From Bradyrhizobium paxllaeri (GTDB lineage Bacteria > Pseudomonadota > Alphaproteobacteria > Rhizobiales > Xanthobacteraceae): a DNA stretch of 64,000 nt. The notes under the pieces are model-generated. The model was not told where the DNA came from. It did no database searches and was given only the letters and a program-made list of their open reading frames with translations. The stretch spans positions 2,790,001-2,854,000 of the forward strand of contig NZ_CP042968.1 in NCBI RefSeq assembly GCF_001693515.2. Direction: 5' to 3'. Below are positions 42,647 to 51,474 of this stretch, one piece after another. The translations under genes were made by a program, and so were the position numbers. How positions within the stretch are numbered: position 1 is the stretch's first letter; every line of letters starts with the position of its first letter.

Positions 42647-43116
42647 TCGGCATCGTTCTGGAGTGCGTGCGGTAAGCGTTGGCGGAGTTTGGCACGACTG
42701 TCTGGAACGATGTGCCCGCATCGGTCGGGGAACCTTTGGCAAGGCTAGCTGTCGAGAGCAGAGAGGTAGGGAGTTAGGGGAACCGCAATGCACGCAAGCG
42801 GGCATAGCAGTGGTGCCTTGGCAACATTCAAAAGTTTTCTCCGTTGTTGCACAGGCCGATAGAGGTCTCTCCTTGCCAACGATGCAGATGAGGGGATGAT
42901 GATTTTAGTGCCGCATTCGCGGCGAAGACTTGGCCTCTGTGAGGCGGCGCTGAGTTTGTGGCGTGAGGCCGGTGTGCACAAGGACAAGGAATTCGGGCGT
43001 AACGATTTATATTGGAACAGCTTGTAAGCTCTACGACCTGGTGTGCCGGGAGAGTTTTGGGACGCCGATGCCGTAAATTTACGGGAACGGAAGTGGATTG
43101 CGGCGAGGGGGATCGA
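42647..43116. other. 470-base intergenic region splitting the tad locus
   Basis: No supported gene. An inverted repeat CATCGTTC (42651-42658) / GAACGATG (42705-42712) follows the tadF-like stop, and AGCTTGTAAGCT (near 43018) lies upstream of cpaC beside an AT-rich GATTTATATTGG, a possible promoter for the cpaC-tadD part. A plus-strand frame across it is cut from cpaC's own frame and lacks coding character. Confidence 0.5.
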
Positions 43117-44739
43117 ATGAGGGGCGGTCGCGTTTTTGGTGGCGCGCGAGGGAGGCTTTTCGCCTCGAGCGCAATAGTTCTTGGCGCTGCGCTTGCCTTG
43201 TTTGATTCCGCTGACCAGGCGGGGGCTGCAGAGCGGCGGAGTTCCGGCGGCGGCGTCTTCGTCAGCGAAATGAGCGACGTCCAGCGCGTCAAGGTCACCG
43301 TCAACAAGTCGCGCACCTTCAGGGTCGATACGCCTTTTTCAACGATTGTCGCGGGCTCGCCCGACATCGTCGACGTGAAGTCCTTGAGCGATCACCTGAT
43401 CTACATTCAGGGCAAGCAGACCGGCACCACCAACGTCATCCTGTTCGATTCGTCGATGAGGCAGATTGGCATCCTCGATGTCGAGGTCGCGATCGATACC
43501 GGAAATCTTCAGCAGAACATCCGGACCAGCACCGGCATGCGGGGAATTCGCGTCTCGGCCTCCGAGGGGCAGGTGGTGCTAAGTGGAACCGCGACCGACG
43601 CGGTTACGGCGGAGCGAGCGATGGCGATCGCCACCAGCACCGTTGCGAAAGGGGGCGTCGTCGTCAACGCGATGAGCGTCGCGGCGCCGCAACAGGTGAT
43701 GCTGGAGGTGCGGTTTCTCGAGGTCAATCGCGAGGCGGGCCGCGACCTCGGCATGAACCTTTATGCGGGCAATGCGAGTGGCTCGAACCTCGCAAATTCC
43801 GGTCTCGGCAGTAGAAGTACCGTCAATGGCGCAATAGTCCCCGGCAGTGGTCGCGTACCACAACCAAATGTGGGGCCACCTGCAGGGACCTTACCCTTGC
43901 TTGGAACCGTAGGTACGCTGGCCAGTGGAGCTGTGCCGTTTGGTAACCTACTCACCAGCGTACTGAGAACGAGCAGCGGCGCCTCGGTCGACCTGCTGGT
44001 GTCTGCACTGGAAACCAAGGGCCTCTTGCGCCGGTTGGCGGAGCCCAACTTAATGGCGCTATCGGGCGATGCCGCGCGCTTCCTGGCCGGCGGTGAATTT
44101 CCAGTGCCAGTCGCCTCCACGGCGATCGCGGGCGCATTGCCGACTGTTACTATCGAATTCAAGAAGTTCGGTGTCGAATTGGCCTTCGTGCCCACCGTTC
44201 TCTCTCGCGGCGTGATCAACCTTCGGGTTGAGCCAACGGTCAGCGAACTTGATTTCCAGAATGCTGTGACGATCGCGGGAACGACCATCCCGGCACTATC
44301 GCGGCGTGATGCACGCACCACGGTCGAGTTGCGCGACGGCCAGAGTTTTGCCATCGCCGGCTTGCTGCAGACCCGCAACCGGCAGGATGTTTCTCAACTG
44401 CCCTGGATTGGCTCGGTGCCGGTGCTCGGAACGCTGTTCCGCAGCTCGTCTTACCAGCAGCAGGAAACGGACCTCGTCATTATCGTGACGCCGCGACTGG
44501 TCGCGCCGGCGGCCCCCGGCCAGGCACTGGCGTCGCCGCTCGACTCGCGGCTGCCGGCCAACGATGTCGACTTCTTCCTCAATGGCCAGATGGAAGTGCG
44601 CAAGCGCTACAACGACTACGTCAATTCAGGTGGCGAGGTTAAGGGACCTTATGGTCACATCATCGCGCCCGAGGTCACCGCGACGATTCCGGTACCGGCC
44701 CCCGTTGCAAACCAGCCGGTCGTGAAGACGCTCAACTGA
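43117..44739 (+). CDS. cpaC: Secretin CpaC/RcpA
   Basis: 540 residues. Signal region (FASSAIVLGAALALFDSADQAGA), then a BON/secretin N-domain (VTVNKSRTFRVDTPFSTIVAGSPDIVDV; GKQTGTTNVILFD) and the C-terminal secretin barrel with LLRRLAEPNLMALSGDAARFLAGGEFPVP and IPWIG-like LPWIGSVPVLGTLFRS, VIIVTPRLV. Forms the outer-membrane channel of the Tad pilus. ATG 43117 with GAGGGGGATC upstream. Usually located between cpaB and cpaE; here it is displaced downstream with its lipoprotein partners. Confidence 0.93.
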   Translation: MRGGRVFGGARGRLFASSAIVLGAALALFDSADQAGAAERRSSGGGVFVSEMSDVQRVKVTVNKSRTFRVDTPFSTIVAGSPDIVDVKSLSDHLIYIQGKQTGTTNVILFDSSMRQIGILDVEVAIDTGNLQQNIRTSTGMRGIRVSASEGQVVLSGTATDAVTAERAMAIATSTVAKGGVVVNAMSVAAPQQVMLEVRFLEVNREAGRDLGMNLYAGNASGSNLANSGLGSRSTVNGAIVPGSGRVPQPNVGPPAGTLPLLGTVGTLASGAVPFGNLLTSVLRTSSGASVDLLVSALETKGLLRRLAEPNLMALSGDAARFLAGGEFPVPVASTAIAGALPTVTIEFKKFGVELAFVPTVLSRGVINLRVEPTVSELDFQNAVTIAGTTIPALSRRDARTTVELRDGQSFAIAGLLQTRNRQDVSQLPWIGSVPVLGTLFRSSSYQQQETDLVIIVTPRLVAPAAPGQALASPLDSRLPANDVDFFLNGQMEVRKRYNDYVNSGGEVKGPYGHIIAPEVTATIPVPAPVANQPVVKTLN

Positions 44740-44753
44740 GGAGGAAGCGAGAG

Positions 44754-45152
44754 ATGACCATCAGGTATCTGGCTCTGTTCGCGCCCATCCTGCTCGGGGG
44801 ATGTTACGGACTGTACGGTCATGACGAAGTGGACCGCTACTTCCAGCGTTCCGACACCGTCACGATGACAGCCGGCGATGCCAAGCAGGTCAACGCCGTC
44901 ACCCATACTATCCATCCGTGGCCGCGAAATGTCGGCGATCGCAGGATCGCGTACGACGCCCGGCGCGTGGGCGCCGCCGTGACACGCTATGGCAACACGA
45001 AACAGCCGGTGGATCAGCTTCCCGACATTGGCGATGCGACGAAACAAATGGGCGTGCGGACTGCCCCAACCCAGAACGTCAACATAGAAGGATTGGGGGC
45101 TGGATCGACTGCTGGCGTATCAGTGCCGGTTGGTGGCGCGGCGAATAGGTAA
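44754..45152 (+). CDS. Small outer-membrane lipoprotein, possible CpaD-like pilus component
   Basis: 132 residues with a lipobox FAPILLGGC (Cys17 lipidated after cleavage) and a conserved-looking centre DTVTMTAGDAKQVNAVTHTIHPWPRNVGD. Located 14 bases after the secretin gene with GAGGAAGCGAGAG as ribosome site. CpaD proteins occupy this position in other tad loci; the similarity here is only positional plus lipoprotein nature. Could alternatively be a pilotin. Confidence 0.65.
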   Translation: MTIRYLALFAPILLGGCYGLYGHDEVDRYFQRSDTVTMTAGDAKQVNAVTHTIHPWPRNVGDRRIAYDARRVGAAVTRYGNTKQPVDQLPDIGDATKQMGVRTAPTQNVNIEGLGAGSTAGVSVPVGGAANR

Positions 45153-45234
45153 CTGGTTTTGGTAAGTAAAGTTAGCGGTGATTTTTTACGAACGGTGCAG
45201 TGAGTCTGCTGGGCCGCGCGGGGGACGAAGGTTT

Positions 45235-45771
45235 ATGCGGCGTCTGATTTTAGTGCTGGCCTGCTGCTGGTCGGGGATAGTCCTTGGCGGGTGTGACTAC
45301 ACGGTCAGGGAGGCCGCGATCGTGGCGCCCGTGGATCCGCCAGGCGGAGACCCCGTACAGGAGCCGACCGACGTCAAATATTATCCTTCGGATGAGCCGG
45401 TGCGACTGGGGCTGGAGCATTTCAACCGCGGCAGCTACGGAATCGCCAATCGCTATTTCAGGGATGCTGTCGAGAAATCGCCGAAGGACGTGACGGCCTG
45501 GATTGGGCTCGCGGCGAGCTATGATCGGATACGTCGCTTTGATCTCGCCGATCAGGCGTATGCGCAAGCGATCCGGCTGGGCGGCGAAACCGTTCAAGTC
45601 CTCAATGATCAGGGATATTCGTACATGCTGCGCGGTAATCTGAATGCGGCGCGGCGAAAGTTCGAGAAGGCTTATTCGCTCGATCCGACCAACCCGGTGA
45701 TTGCCAATAACCTTGAGCTTCTCAACGGCAGCCGGCGATTCATTGAAAGGCCGCCGAATAATCAGCCATAG
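45235..45771 (+). CDS. tadD: TPR lipoprotein TadD
   Basis: 178 residues. Lipobox SGIVLGGC (Cys20) and then three tetratricopeptide repeats (VRLGLEHFNRGSYGIANRYFRDAVEKSP; AWIGLAASYDRIRRFDLADQAYAQAI; LNDQGYSYMLRGNLNAARRKFEKAYSLDP; quoted in part). TadD assists outer-membrane assembly of the secretin. ATG 45235 is chosen over 45178 because it gives a proper signal peptide. Last gene of the pilus locus. Confidence 0.85.
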   Translation: MRRLILVLACCWSGIVLGGCDYTVREAAIVAPVDPPGGDPVQEPTDVKYYPSDEPVRLGLEHFNRGSYGIANRYFRDAVEKSPKDVTAWIGLAASYDRIRRFDLADQAYAQAIRLGGETVQVLNDQGYSYMLRGNLNAARRKFEKAYSLDPTNPVIANNLELLNGSRRFIERPPNNQP

Positions 45772-45804
45772 ACCTTGCCGGTCACTTTTAAGAATTTAGA
45801 CGAT

Positions 45805-46743
45805 CTAGTAGGGCGGCAACACCGCGTCGGCCTTTTGACTGTCTCGCTTAACGATGATGATCGCCCCGTTTCGGATGGCGAATCGTGCGCCGACCAATTT
45901 GGGCACCTTCTCCGTTAGCGATGACGGCAGCGGGATTGTCCCTCCCGTAACGGGATCGCCGACGTTAACGGCTGCTGCCGCCGGGCCCGTAAACGGCGCC
46001 GGCTTGATGTATTCACGGATCAACTGAACTTCTTCGCGCGAAAACGCGAGCGACGGCTGCTGGGACAGATTTTGCGCCAGGGCCTTGCTCTTTTCGGCGG
46101 CAGCCTTGATCTCCGCCTCCCTGGTTTTCTCTGCCAGATCAAATCTCGCCAGCCGTTCCCTTGAGGAAAGCAGTTCCTTTTGGAGCGAGGCAATTTCAGT
46201 TTTCAGGGATTTGATTTGAGTGAATGCCACCACCGCGCCGGCGCAGATTACAATGACGAGCAGGGTCAGGAGCGCAAAGGCTCCGACGCCAATTCCCGCA
46301 GTTCTGCGCGGAGCCGTTGTATTCGGTGCATCCCGCACCAGATGACCGCGCCAGATGCCGCTCAGCCGCTCGAGCCTTGCGGCGATTGCCTTGAGGAGGC
46401 GGCGTGGAGCGTCTCGCGTGGGCGGTTGCAACCCGAAGCGAGCACTCCGCGTCAGGAAAGCAGGCGCATCCGCGGCGCGATCGGGAATGCAAGGCGCGTT
46501 ACCGGCTTCCAGCGTGCTCAATAGCGAGCGGCCGGCATCAGTGATCTGTAGTTCGTGACTTTCCAGGATCACCAGACCGGACTGAACGATGTCGATATCG
46601 CCAAGTGGTGAGAACTCTTCCGTCGCCTGGGCCTGATCTTCGTTCGCGACAAGGACTGCAACCTCGCGCGTGACTTCCTCAAGTGTCGCACGCCCGTCGG
46701 GGCGTTGAGCCAGCACCGTCAGGATCGCCAACTTGAAGTGCAT
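45805..46743 (-). CDS. Hypothetical membrane protein with winged-helix-like N-terminus and coiled coil
   Basis: 312 residues. Residues 1-75 resemble a winged-helix/Mrr-N-type DNA-binding module (MHFKLAILTVLAQRPDGRATLEEV ... LQITDAGRSLL, quoted in part). A single TM helix (about 150-175, GAFALLTLLVIVICAGAVVAF) is followed by a heptad-rich coiled coil (KSLKTEIASLQKELLSSRERL) and a Pro/Val-rich C-terminal domain with GARFAIRNGAIIIV. ATG 46743 has GAGGG upstream. Convergent with tadD. A membrane-tethered regulator is conceivable but unproven; I do not recognise a named family. Confidence 0.7.
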   Translation of the reverse strand: MHFKLAILTVLAQRPDGRATLEEVTREVAVLVANEDQAQATEEFSPLGDIDIVQSGLVILESHELQITDAGRSLLSTLEAGNAPCIPDRAADAPAFLTRSARFGLQPPTRDAPRRLLKAIAARLERLSGIWRGHLVRDAPNTTAPRRTAGIGVGAFALLTLLVIVICAGAVVAFTQIKSLKTEIASLQKELLSSRERLARFDLAEKTREAEIKAAAEKSKALAQNLSQQPSLAFSREEVQLIREYIKPAPFTGPAAAAVNVGDPVTGGTIPLPSSLTEKVPKLVGARFAIRNGAIIIVKRDSQKADAVLPPY

Positions 46744-46900
46744 GCTAGCCCTCGCCATCCGCGAAACGGCTGAGTCCGGCCTCCGGCGGCGTTCAGCAAT
46801 CTCGCCGTCGTGGAATCGAGCATATCATGCAACGTCAAGATTCGCGATTGCCGACGCATTTTGCCGCAGTTGGAGCAGACTGCGGCAGGCATTTACCCCT

Positions 46901-47605
46901 TCATCGCGTAATGACAGTCCGTCCCGCGGCTGTGCGATCCTGCCAGCCATGCCTGACGAGTTCTGGATCGATGTGTTCTTCTTCCGGCCACCCGACACAC
47001 AGATAGGCCATGAATTTCCAGTCCTCGGGAACTTGCAAGGCTTTTGCAACATGCGCCGGGTCAAGGATTGAAACCCAGCCGACTCCAAGCCCAACAGACC
47101 GGGCCGCAAGCCAGAACGTCGCGAGCATTGCAGCGACCGAATATTCGAGCGTCAGCGGCATGGTGCGGCGCCCGAGATTAGCCCCTTGATCCGTGCTCTG
47201 ATCGCAAAACACGGCAAACTGCACGGGCGCGACCTGCAGCCCTTCCAGTTTAAGCCGTGCGTAAGCGATTGCATGGTCCGCTTCATAAGAGGCAAGCGCC
47301 TCCGCGTTGCAACGCGCGAAGTCCTCCCGGATTTTGTCTCTTGCGTCTTTGCTTTCGACGTTCACCCATCTCCAGGGTTGGCTGTTGCCGACAGAGGGAG
47401 CAAGTTGCATGAGGTCCAGCAAGGCATCGATCGTCTCTGCCTTGACCGTGTCAGCGCGGAAGCGTCTCACGTCACGGCGCCACGCGACAAGCTGCGCAAA
47501 TTGCGCCTGAAATAGTTCATCGAAAACCGGCGGAATCGACGTCGAAAGGTTTGCACCGGCGAGTGGCTCGCGGCTTGCTGTGCTTTGCTGGTCAGGGTGG
47601 GGCAT
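46901..47605 (-). CDS. bluB: 5,6-dimethylbenzimidazole synthase BluB
   Basis: 234 residues, nitroreductase-fold flavin destructase. WRRDVRRFR near the N-terminus, APSVGNSQPWRWV, the DQSTDQGANLGRR insertion and SVGLGVGWVSILDP are BluB-specific. It cleaves reduced FMN with O2 to give the lower ligand DMB for cobalamin, cytosolic. Start overlaps the cobB stop by one base (TGATG), so both are co-transcribed on the minus strand, divergent from the riboswitch-controlled operon. Confidence 0.92.
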   Translation of the reverse strand: MPHPDQQSTASREPLAGANLSTSIPPVFDELFQAQFAQLVAWRRDVRRFRADTVKAETIDALLDLMQLAPSVGNSQPWRWVNVESKDARDKIREDFARCNAEALASYEADHAIAYARLKLEGLQVAPVQFAVFCDQSTDQGANLGRRTMPLTLEYSVAAMLATFWLAARSVGLGVGWVSILDPAHVAKALQVPEDWKFMAYLCVGWPEEEHIDPELVRHGWQDRTAAGRTVITR

Positions 47606-48933
47606 CAGGATTCCGCGATGATGTGAAAGAAGCTGCCGGTCACCTGGCCACGGCGGCTTCCCGTGGGCGCGAAATCGCTGCCGTAAGCGTCGGCGACAAA
47701 GGCGAACGGCTCGTCCGCGCCATGAGCAGTGACCTCAGCATAATGGAATTCATGTCCCTTCAGCTTCGTTCCCGCGGGCCCGAGACACCCGGAGGCTGCA
47801 AGGCGCGCTTCCCTGTAGCCGAGATGCATTTTCGGTTTGGACAAGCTCGTTTGAACGCCGAGAAGTCCCGCCATTGGATAGGTTGTTCCCGCCGCGTCGG
47901 TCAGGGTTTCGCCCAGGATCATGTAGCCGCCGCATTCGCCGTGAACGGGCTTGGTGGCCGCGAAGTGTCGCAGCCCCTCAAGAAAACGGCTCGCCGATGC
48001 AATTTGCGCGGCGTGAAGCTCCGGATATCCCCCCGGCAGCCAGCAAATATCGCAGTCAGCTGGCGGAAGCTCATCAGCGAGCGGCGAGAATGTTTGTATT
48101 TCCGCGCCGCTGTTACGCCATCCATCCAGGATGTGACGATATGTAAAAGAAAACGCCTCGTCGTGAGCGATCGCGATGCGCTGTCCCGGCGGCTGCAGCG
48201 CTGCCGCGTATGTGCCGGTCTGCGAGGGAAGAAATTCTTCCGCGCATCCGAAGAGCTCGTCCATCTGCACGTGTTGGGCCACGAACTCCGCCATCGCGTC
48301 CAGTTTGCTTTCCAGCTCCGGAGTTTCGCCGGCCTGTACCAATCCCAAATGGCGCTCCGGCAACGCCATGCCGTCGGATTTTGGCAGGCTGCCCAGGATG
48401 GGAATCGCAAGTCTGGAAATTCCATCACTTACCAGGCGAAGATGCCTTTCACTGGCAACGCGGTTCAGAACGATGCCCGCGATCTTCACCCGTTCATCAA
48501 AGGTCATAAACCCCTTTGCGATTGCGCCCGCAGATTGCGATTGCGCGCTGACATCGAGCACGAGCACCACGGGAAGGTCGAGCGCAGCAGCCACATCCGC
48601 GGATGAGCCGCTTCGACCGGGTTGAACGGGAACGCCATCGAACAAGCCCATGGACGCTTCACAGATCAGCAGATCGCTGTCCTTCGCAGCTTCGGTTGCA
48701 AGCTGTGCGATAAGGCCAGGTTTCATCGCCCAGCTATCGAGACTGACGCCAGGCTGGCCGCAAGCTGCACCATGAAAGGCCGCGTCGATATAGTCCGGTC
48801 CGCATTTTGCGCCGGCCACGCGAACTCCACGTCTTCGGAAAGCCCGGAGAAGTCCGATCGTCAAAGTAGTCTTGCCGCTGCCGGATCGAGGAGCAGCTAT
48901 CATGAGACCGCGCGGAGGAGGGGCAGCTATCAT
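47605..48933 (-). CDS. cobB: Cobyrinate a,c-diamide synthase CobB
   Basis: 442 residues: P-loop amidoligase domain (APRSGSGKTTLTIGLL, KCGPDYIDAAFH) and C-terminal class I glutamine amidotransferase domain with KPVHGECGGYMILGE (catalytic Cys) and GHEFHYAE. ATP-dependent amidation of the a and c side chains of hydrogenobyrinic acid before cobalt insertion in the aerobic pathway. ATG 48933 or the second ATG at residue 11 (48903) could start it; the two begin with the same MIAAP motif. Confidence 0.93.
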   Translation of the reverse strand: MIAAPPPRGLMIAAPRSGSGKTTLTIGLLRAFRRRGVRVAGAKCGPDYIDAAFHGAACGQPGVSLDSWAMKPGLIAQLATEAAKDSDLLICEASMGLFDGVPVQPGRSGSSADVAAALDLPVVLVLDVSAQSQSAGAIAKGFMTFDERVKIAGIVLNRVASERHLRLVSDGISRLAIPILGSLPKSDGMALPERHLGLVQAGETPELESKLDAMAEFVAQHVQMDELFGCAEEFLPSQTGTYAAALQPPGQRIAIAHDEAFSFTYRHILDGWRNSGAEIQTFSPLADELPPADCDICWLPGGYPELHAAQIASASRFLEGLRHFAATKPVHGECGGYMILGETLTDAAGTTYPMAGLLGVQTSLSKPKMHLGYREARLAASGCLGPAGTKLKGHEFHYAEVTAHGADEPFAFVADAYGSDFAPTGSRRGQVTGSFFHIIAES

Positions 48934-49171
48934 TCTACGCGCCGATCACCGAGCGCCGCTTGCGACGGACGAATATGCCTGCGATCGCGGCGGCTTCGCC
49001 CTGCGGTCGATCCGTGCGCAAGGCACATCCGCAAGTATTTGATTATACTTTGGAAAGTTTCGGCGGCGGCGTTGGACATCAGGTTCTTTCTTGTCAATGC
49101 GGTACCTGACGCAACTCTGCGGACGGGTCAACCGCCGTTGACCGGAGCATCTTCGGCGGTTAGCGTCATCG
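48934..49171 (+). promoter_or_regulatory. Leader upstream of the cobalamin aptamer with competing hairpins
   Basis: No gene seen. The region includes a perfect hairpin GGTCAAC-CGCC-GTTGACC (49126-49143). Its left part AACCGCC (49130-49136) could instead pair with GGCGGTT (49155-49161), so two mutually exclusive stems are possible immediately before the aptamer. A TATACT hexamer (49044-49049) may be a -10 box. Confidence 0.45.
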
Positions 49172-49336
49172 GCGATGGTCCTTCCGCCAGGAAGGTGAAA
49201 AGGGAAGCCGGTGCGAGAAACCTCAACGCCGGCGCTGCCCCCGCAACTGTAAGCGACGAGCCCGCGCCGGTGCCACTGGGAAATCCCGGGAAGGCGGCTA
49301 CGGGCAGTGACTCGCGAGCCAGGAGACCTGCCATCA
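49172..49336 (+). ncRNA. Cobalamin (AdoCbl) riboswitch
   Basis: The conserved order is present: GAAGGTGAAAAGGGAAGCCG, GTGCGAGAAACCTC, GCTGCCCCCGCAACTGTAAG, then the B12 box GCCACTGG (49272-49279), GGGAAGGCGG and the closing AGCCAGGAGACCTGCC (49317-49332). ATGG (49174-49177) and CCAT (49331-49334) can close P1. It lies 120 bases before the DUF1636-cobU operon and should reduce its expression when cobalamin is plentiful. The expression platform (49337-49456) shows no clear terminator, so translational control is possible. Confidence 0.95.
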
Positions 49337-49456
49337 CGAACTGTGCTTTGGAGGCGTCTGGGCGGGGTGCACCGGACGGGAGCGAGCCCGATGGCGCCGT
49401 TTGCCGTCGCGCGCGACCCAACAAAGCTCGCGGCCGCAAGGCCATGATACGAGCAG

Positions 49457-49912
49457 ATGATGGATCGCGACAGCGCTACTCAACCCGCTGGTCAAGCCTT
49501 GATCGAACAGCCGCAGGCCAACCTGCCTGACGGGCCCGTCGTCGTGAGTGTTTGCATCACCTGCAAGACTGCGGATGGCGGTGCTGTGGTCGGCCCGGAG
49601 ATGTACGCCGCGGTGCAAGCCGCGATCGGGAAGGACGACGCCAACGTTGCCGTCCGCGCGGTGCAATGCCTCAGCGTTTGCAAGCGCCCGGCGACGGTAG
49701 CGGTCACGAGTCCCGACGGATACACATTCCTGTTTGGCGATCTGCAGACCGAAAGCGGCACGGCGGCGCTGGTATCTTTCGTGCAATCCTACCAAAAAGC
49801 CGATTTCGGTCTGGTCCCCTGGCGGGAACGCGCCGAGGTGCTGCGAAAGGGCATGGTGGCACGGGTGCCTCCCATCCGTTGGTCACCGGACGACGGACGC
49901 GCACCGAAATGA
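49457..49912 (+). CDS. DUF1636 family Cys-motif metalloprotein
   Basis: 151 residues. Cys motifs VCITCKTADGG and AVQCLSVCKRPATVA (two C-x2/3-C pairs in the arrangement of thioredoxin-like [2Fe-2S] proteins) are clear. DUF1636 proteins accompany cobalamin and cobalt genes in alphaproteobacteria. First gene under the riboswitch, overlapping cobU by 4 bases (ATGA), so a role in the corrin or cobalt-chelation steps, perhaps redox or metal handling, is likely. ATGATG gives two possible starts. Specific function unknown. Confidence 0.82.
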   Translation: MMDRDSATQPAGQALIEQPQANLPDGPVVVSVCITCKTADGGAVVGPEMYAAVQAAIGKDDANVAVRAVQCLSVCKRPATVAVTSPDGYTFLFGDLQTESGTAALVSFVQSYQKADFGLVPWRERAEVLRKGMVARVPPIRWSPDDGRAPK

Positions 49913-50427
49913 CGGGTCTGGCTACTACCTTGGTGCTGGGTGGCGCCCGCTCCGGCAAATCCGCGTTTGCCGAATCGCTCGTAAGCGCCAGCACGCTGGC
50001 GAAGGTCTATGTCGCGACGGCTACCGCCGGCGACGAGGAGATGAAGAGCCGGATTGCGTTGCATCGCGCCCGCCGCGGCGAGGGCTGGATCACCATTGAA
50101 GAGCCGCTGGCGCTGGTCGACGCGTTGATGCGCGAGGCGACGCGCAATCGCGTCGTGCTGGTAGACTGTCTCACTCTGTGGCTGTCAAACCTGATGTTCG
50201 CCGGGCGCGATCTAGAGGTCGAAGCCCGCCGTTTGACGCAATTTCTCGACGTCGCAAAGCATCCCGTCATTTTTGTCTCGAACGAAGTCGGTCTTGGGCT
50301 GGTGCCGGAAACGCCGCTCGGCCGGGCGTTTCGCGATGCGCAGGGGCGACTGAACCAGGCCGTCGCCGCAGCCGTTCCGCAAGTTGTGTTCATGGCAGCC
50401 GGACTTCCGCTCTGGCTCAAGCGCTAA
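49909..50427 (+). CDS. cobU: Adenosylcobinamide kinase/guanylyltransferase (CobU/CobP)
   Basis: 172 residues with the P-loop GGARSGKS (11-18), [21 protein letters not shown] (the His that carries GMP), [11 protein letters not shown] and [27 protein letters not shown] (quoted in part). It phosphorylates adenosylcobinamide and adds GMP to give AdoCbi-GDP for nucleotide-loop assembly. Overlaps the DUF1636 stop by 4 bases. Confidence 0.93.
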   Translation: MTGLATTLVLGGARSGKSAFAESLVSASTLAKVYVATATAGDEEMKSRIALHRARRGEGWITIEEPLALVDALMREATRNRVVLVDCLTLWLSNLMFAGRDLEVEARRLTQFLDVAKHPVIFVSNEVGLGLVPETPLGRAFRDAQGRLNQAVAAAVPQVVFMAAGLPLWLKR

Positions 50428-50446
50428 TCTCAAGGAGAGTGAAAAT

Positions 50447-51460
50447 ATGTTGCGTGTTCCGGTTACCGTGCTGACTGGGTTTCTTGGCGCTGGTAAGACC
50501 ACCTTGCTGCGCTCGCTGCTGACCCAGGCGGATGGACGCCGCATCGCCGTCGTCGTCAATGAATTCGGTGACGCTGGTTTCGACGGCGGCCTCGTGGAAG
50601 AATGCGCAGCGAACGCCTGCGCGCCGGGTGACGTCATCGAACTTACCAATGGCTGCATCTGCTGCACGGTGGCGGATGACTTCATTCCGACAATGGAACT
50701 GCTGTTGGGGCGCGACAAGCCGCTCGATGCCATTGTCATCGAGACTTCAGGCCTGGCGTTGCCGCAACCCCTGCTGAAGGCATTCGCATGGCCGGCGGTG
50801 AAAACGCGCGCCACGGTTGACGGTGTCGTTACCGTCGTCGATGCGCTGGCGCTTTCGGAAGGTTGGGTTACGCTCGATGAGGACGCGGTCGCAGACCAGC
50901 GTGCCGCGGACGACTCGATCGATCATGACGACCCGATCGAGGAGGTGTTTGAAGATCAACTGGCCTGTGCCGACCTTGTCGTGCTCTCGAAGAGCGACCT
51001 GGTGTCATCCGTGGCGCTTGCCGATATTGAAACACGGTTGAAGGCTGCGCTCCGCCCGGGAGTCAATATCGTGCGTTCGACGGGCACATTGGCGCCCGCG
51101 GTGTTGATCGGAATGAACGCCGGCGCCGAGGAAGACATGGCGGCCCGCGCCGGTCATCACGGCGAGGAAGAAGAACACGATCACGACGATTTCGACAGCA
51201 TCGTCGTCAAGCCGTCGATCGCGCTCAGCGTCGACGAGATGCGGGCTCGGATCAGCGACGCGCTCGGTCTCGAGGGTGTGTTGCGCGTCAAGGGCCATGC
51301 GCGGGTCTCGGACAAGGTCGCGCCCGTGGTGGTGCAGGCGGTCGGGAGCCGCGTCGATCTGGTGTTCGGCCGGCCGGACGCGAAGCAAGCCGAGCGGCTC
51401 GTCGTGATCGGGCTCAAGGGATTTGACGGGACCGCCGTACGGCGGGCGTTGGTGGAGTAG
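50447..51460 (+). CDS. cobW: CobW-type metal chaperone GTPase
   Basis: 337 residues, G3E GTPase. Walker [10 protein letters not shown] (11-19), the metal-binding C-x-C-C (Cys70, Cys72, Cys73 in NGCICC), LSKSDL for guanine, and a His/Glu-rich loop [12 protein letters not shown] near 230. Bacterial CobW binds Co(II) when loaded with Mg-GTP and delivers it to CobNST. Ribosome site AAGGAGAG before ATG 50447. Located directly upstream of cobN, which fits cobalt delivery. Confidence 0.93.
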   Translation: MLRVPVTVLTGFLGAGKTTLLRSLLTQADGRRIAVVVNEFGDAGFDGGLVEECAANACAPGDVIELTNGCICCTVADDFIPTMELLLGRDKPLDAIVIETSGLALPQPLLKAFAWPAVKTRATVDGVVTVVDALALSEGWVTLDEDAVADQRAADDSIDHDDPIEEVFEDQLACADLVVLSKSDLVSSVALADIETRLKAALRPGVNIVRSTGTLAPAVLIGMNAGAEEDMAARAGHHGEEEEHDHDDFDSIVVKPSIALSVDEMRARISDALGLEGVLRVKGHARVSDKVAPVVVQAVGSRVDLVFGRPDAKQAERLVVIGLKGFDGTAVRRALVE

Positions 51461-51474
51461 TTCGCGAGAGCCAG

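Noticed and set aside
48622..49530. Plus-strand 302-codon frame across the cobB start and riboswitch
   Set aside because: It runs antisense to cobB and through the structured riboswitch; low-complexity Arg/Ser/Ala composition.
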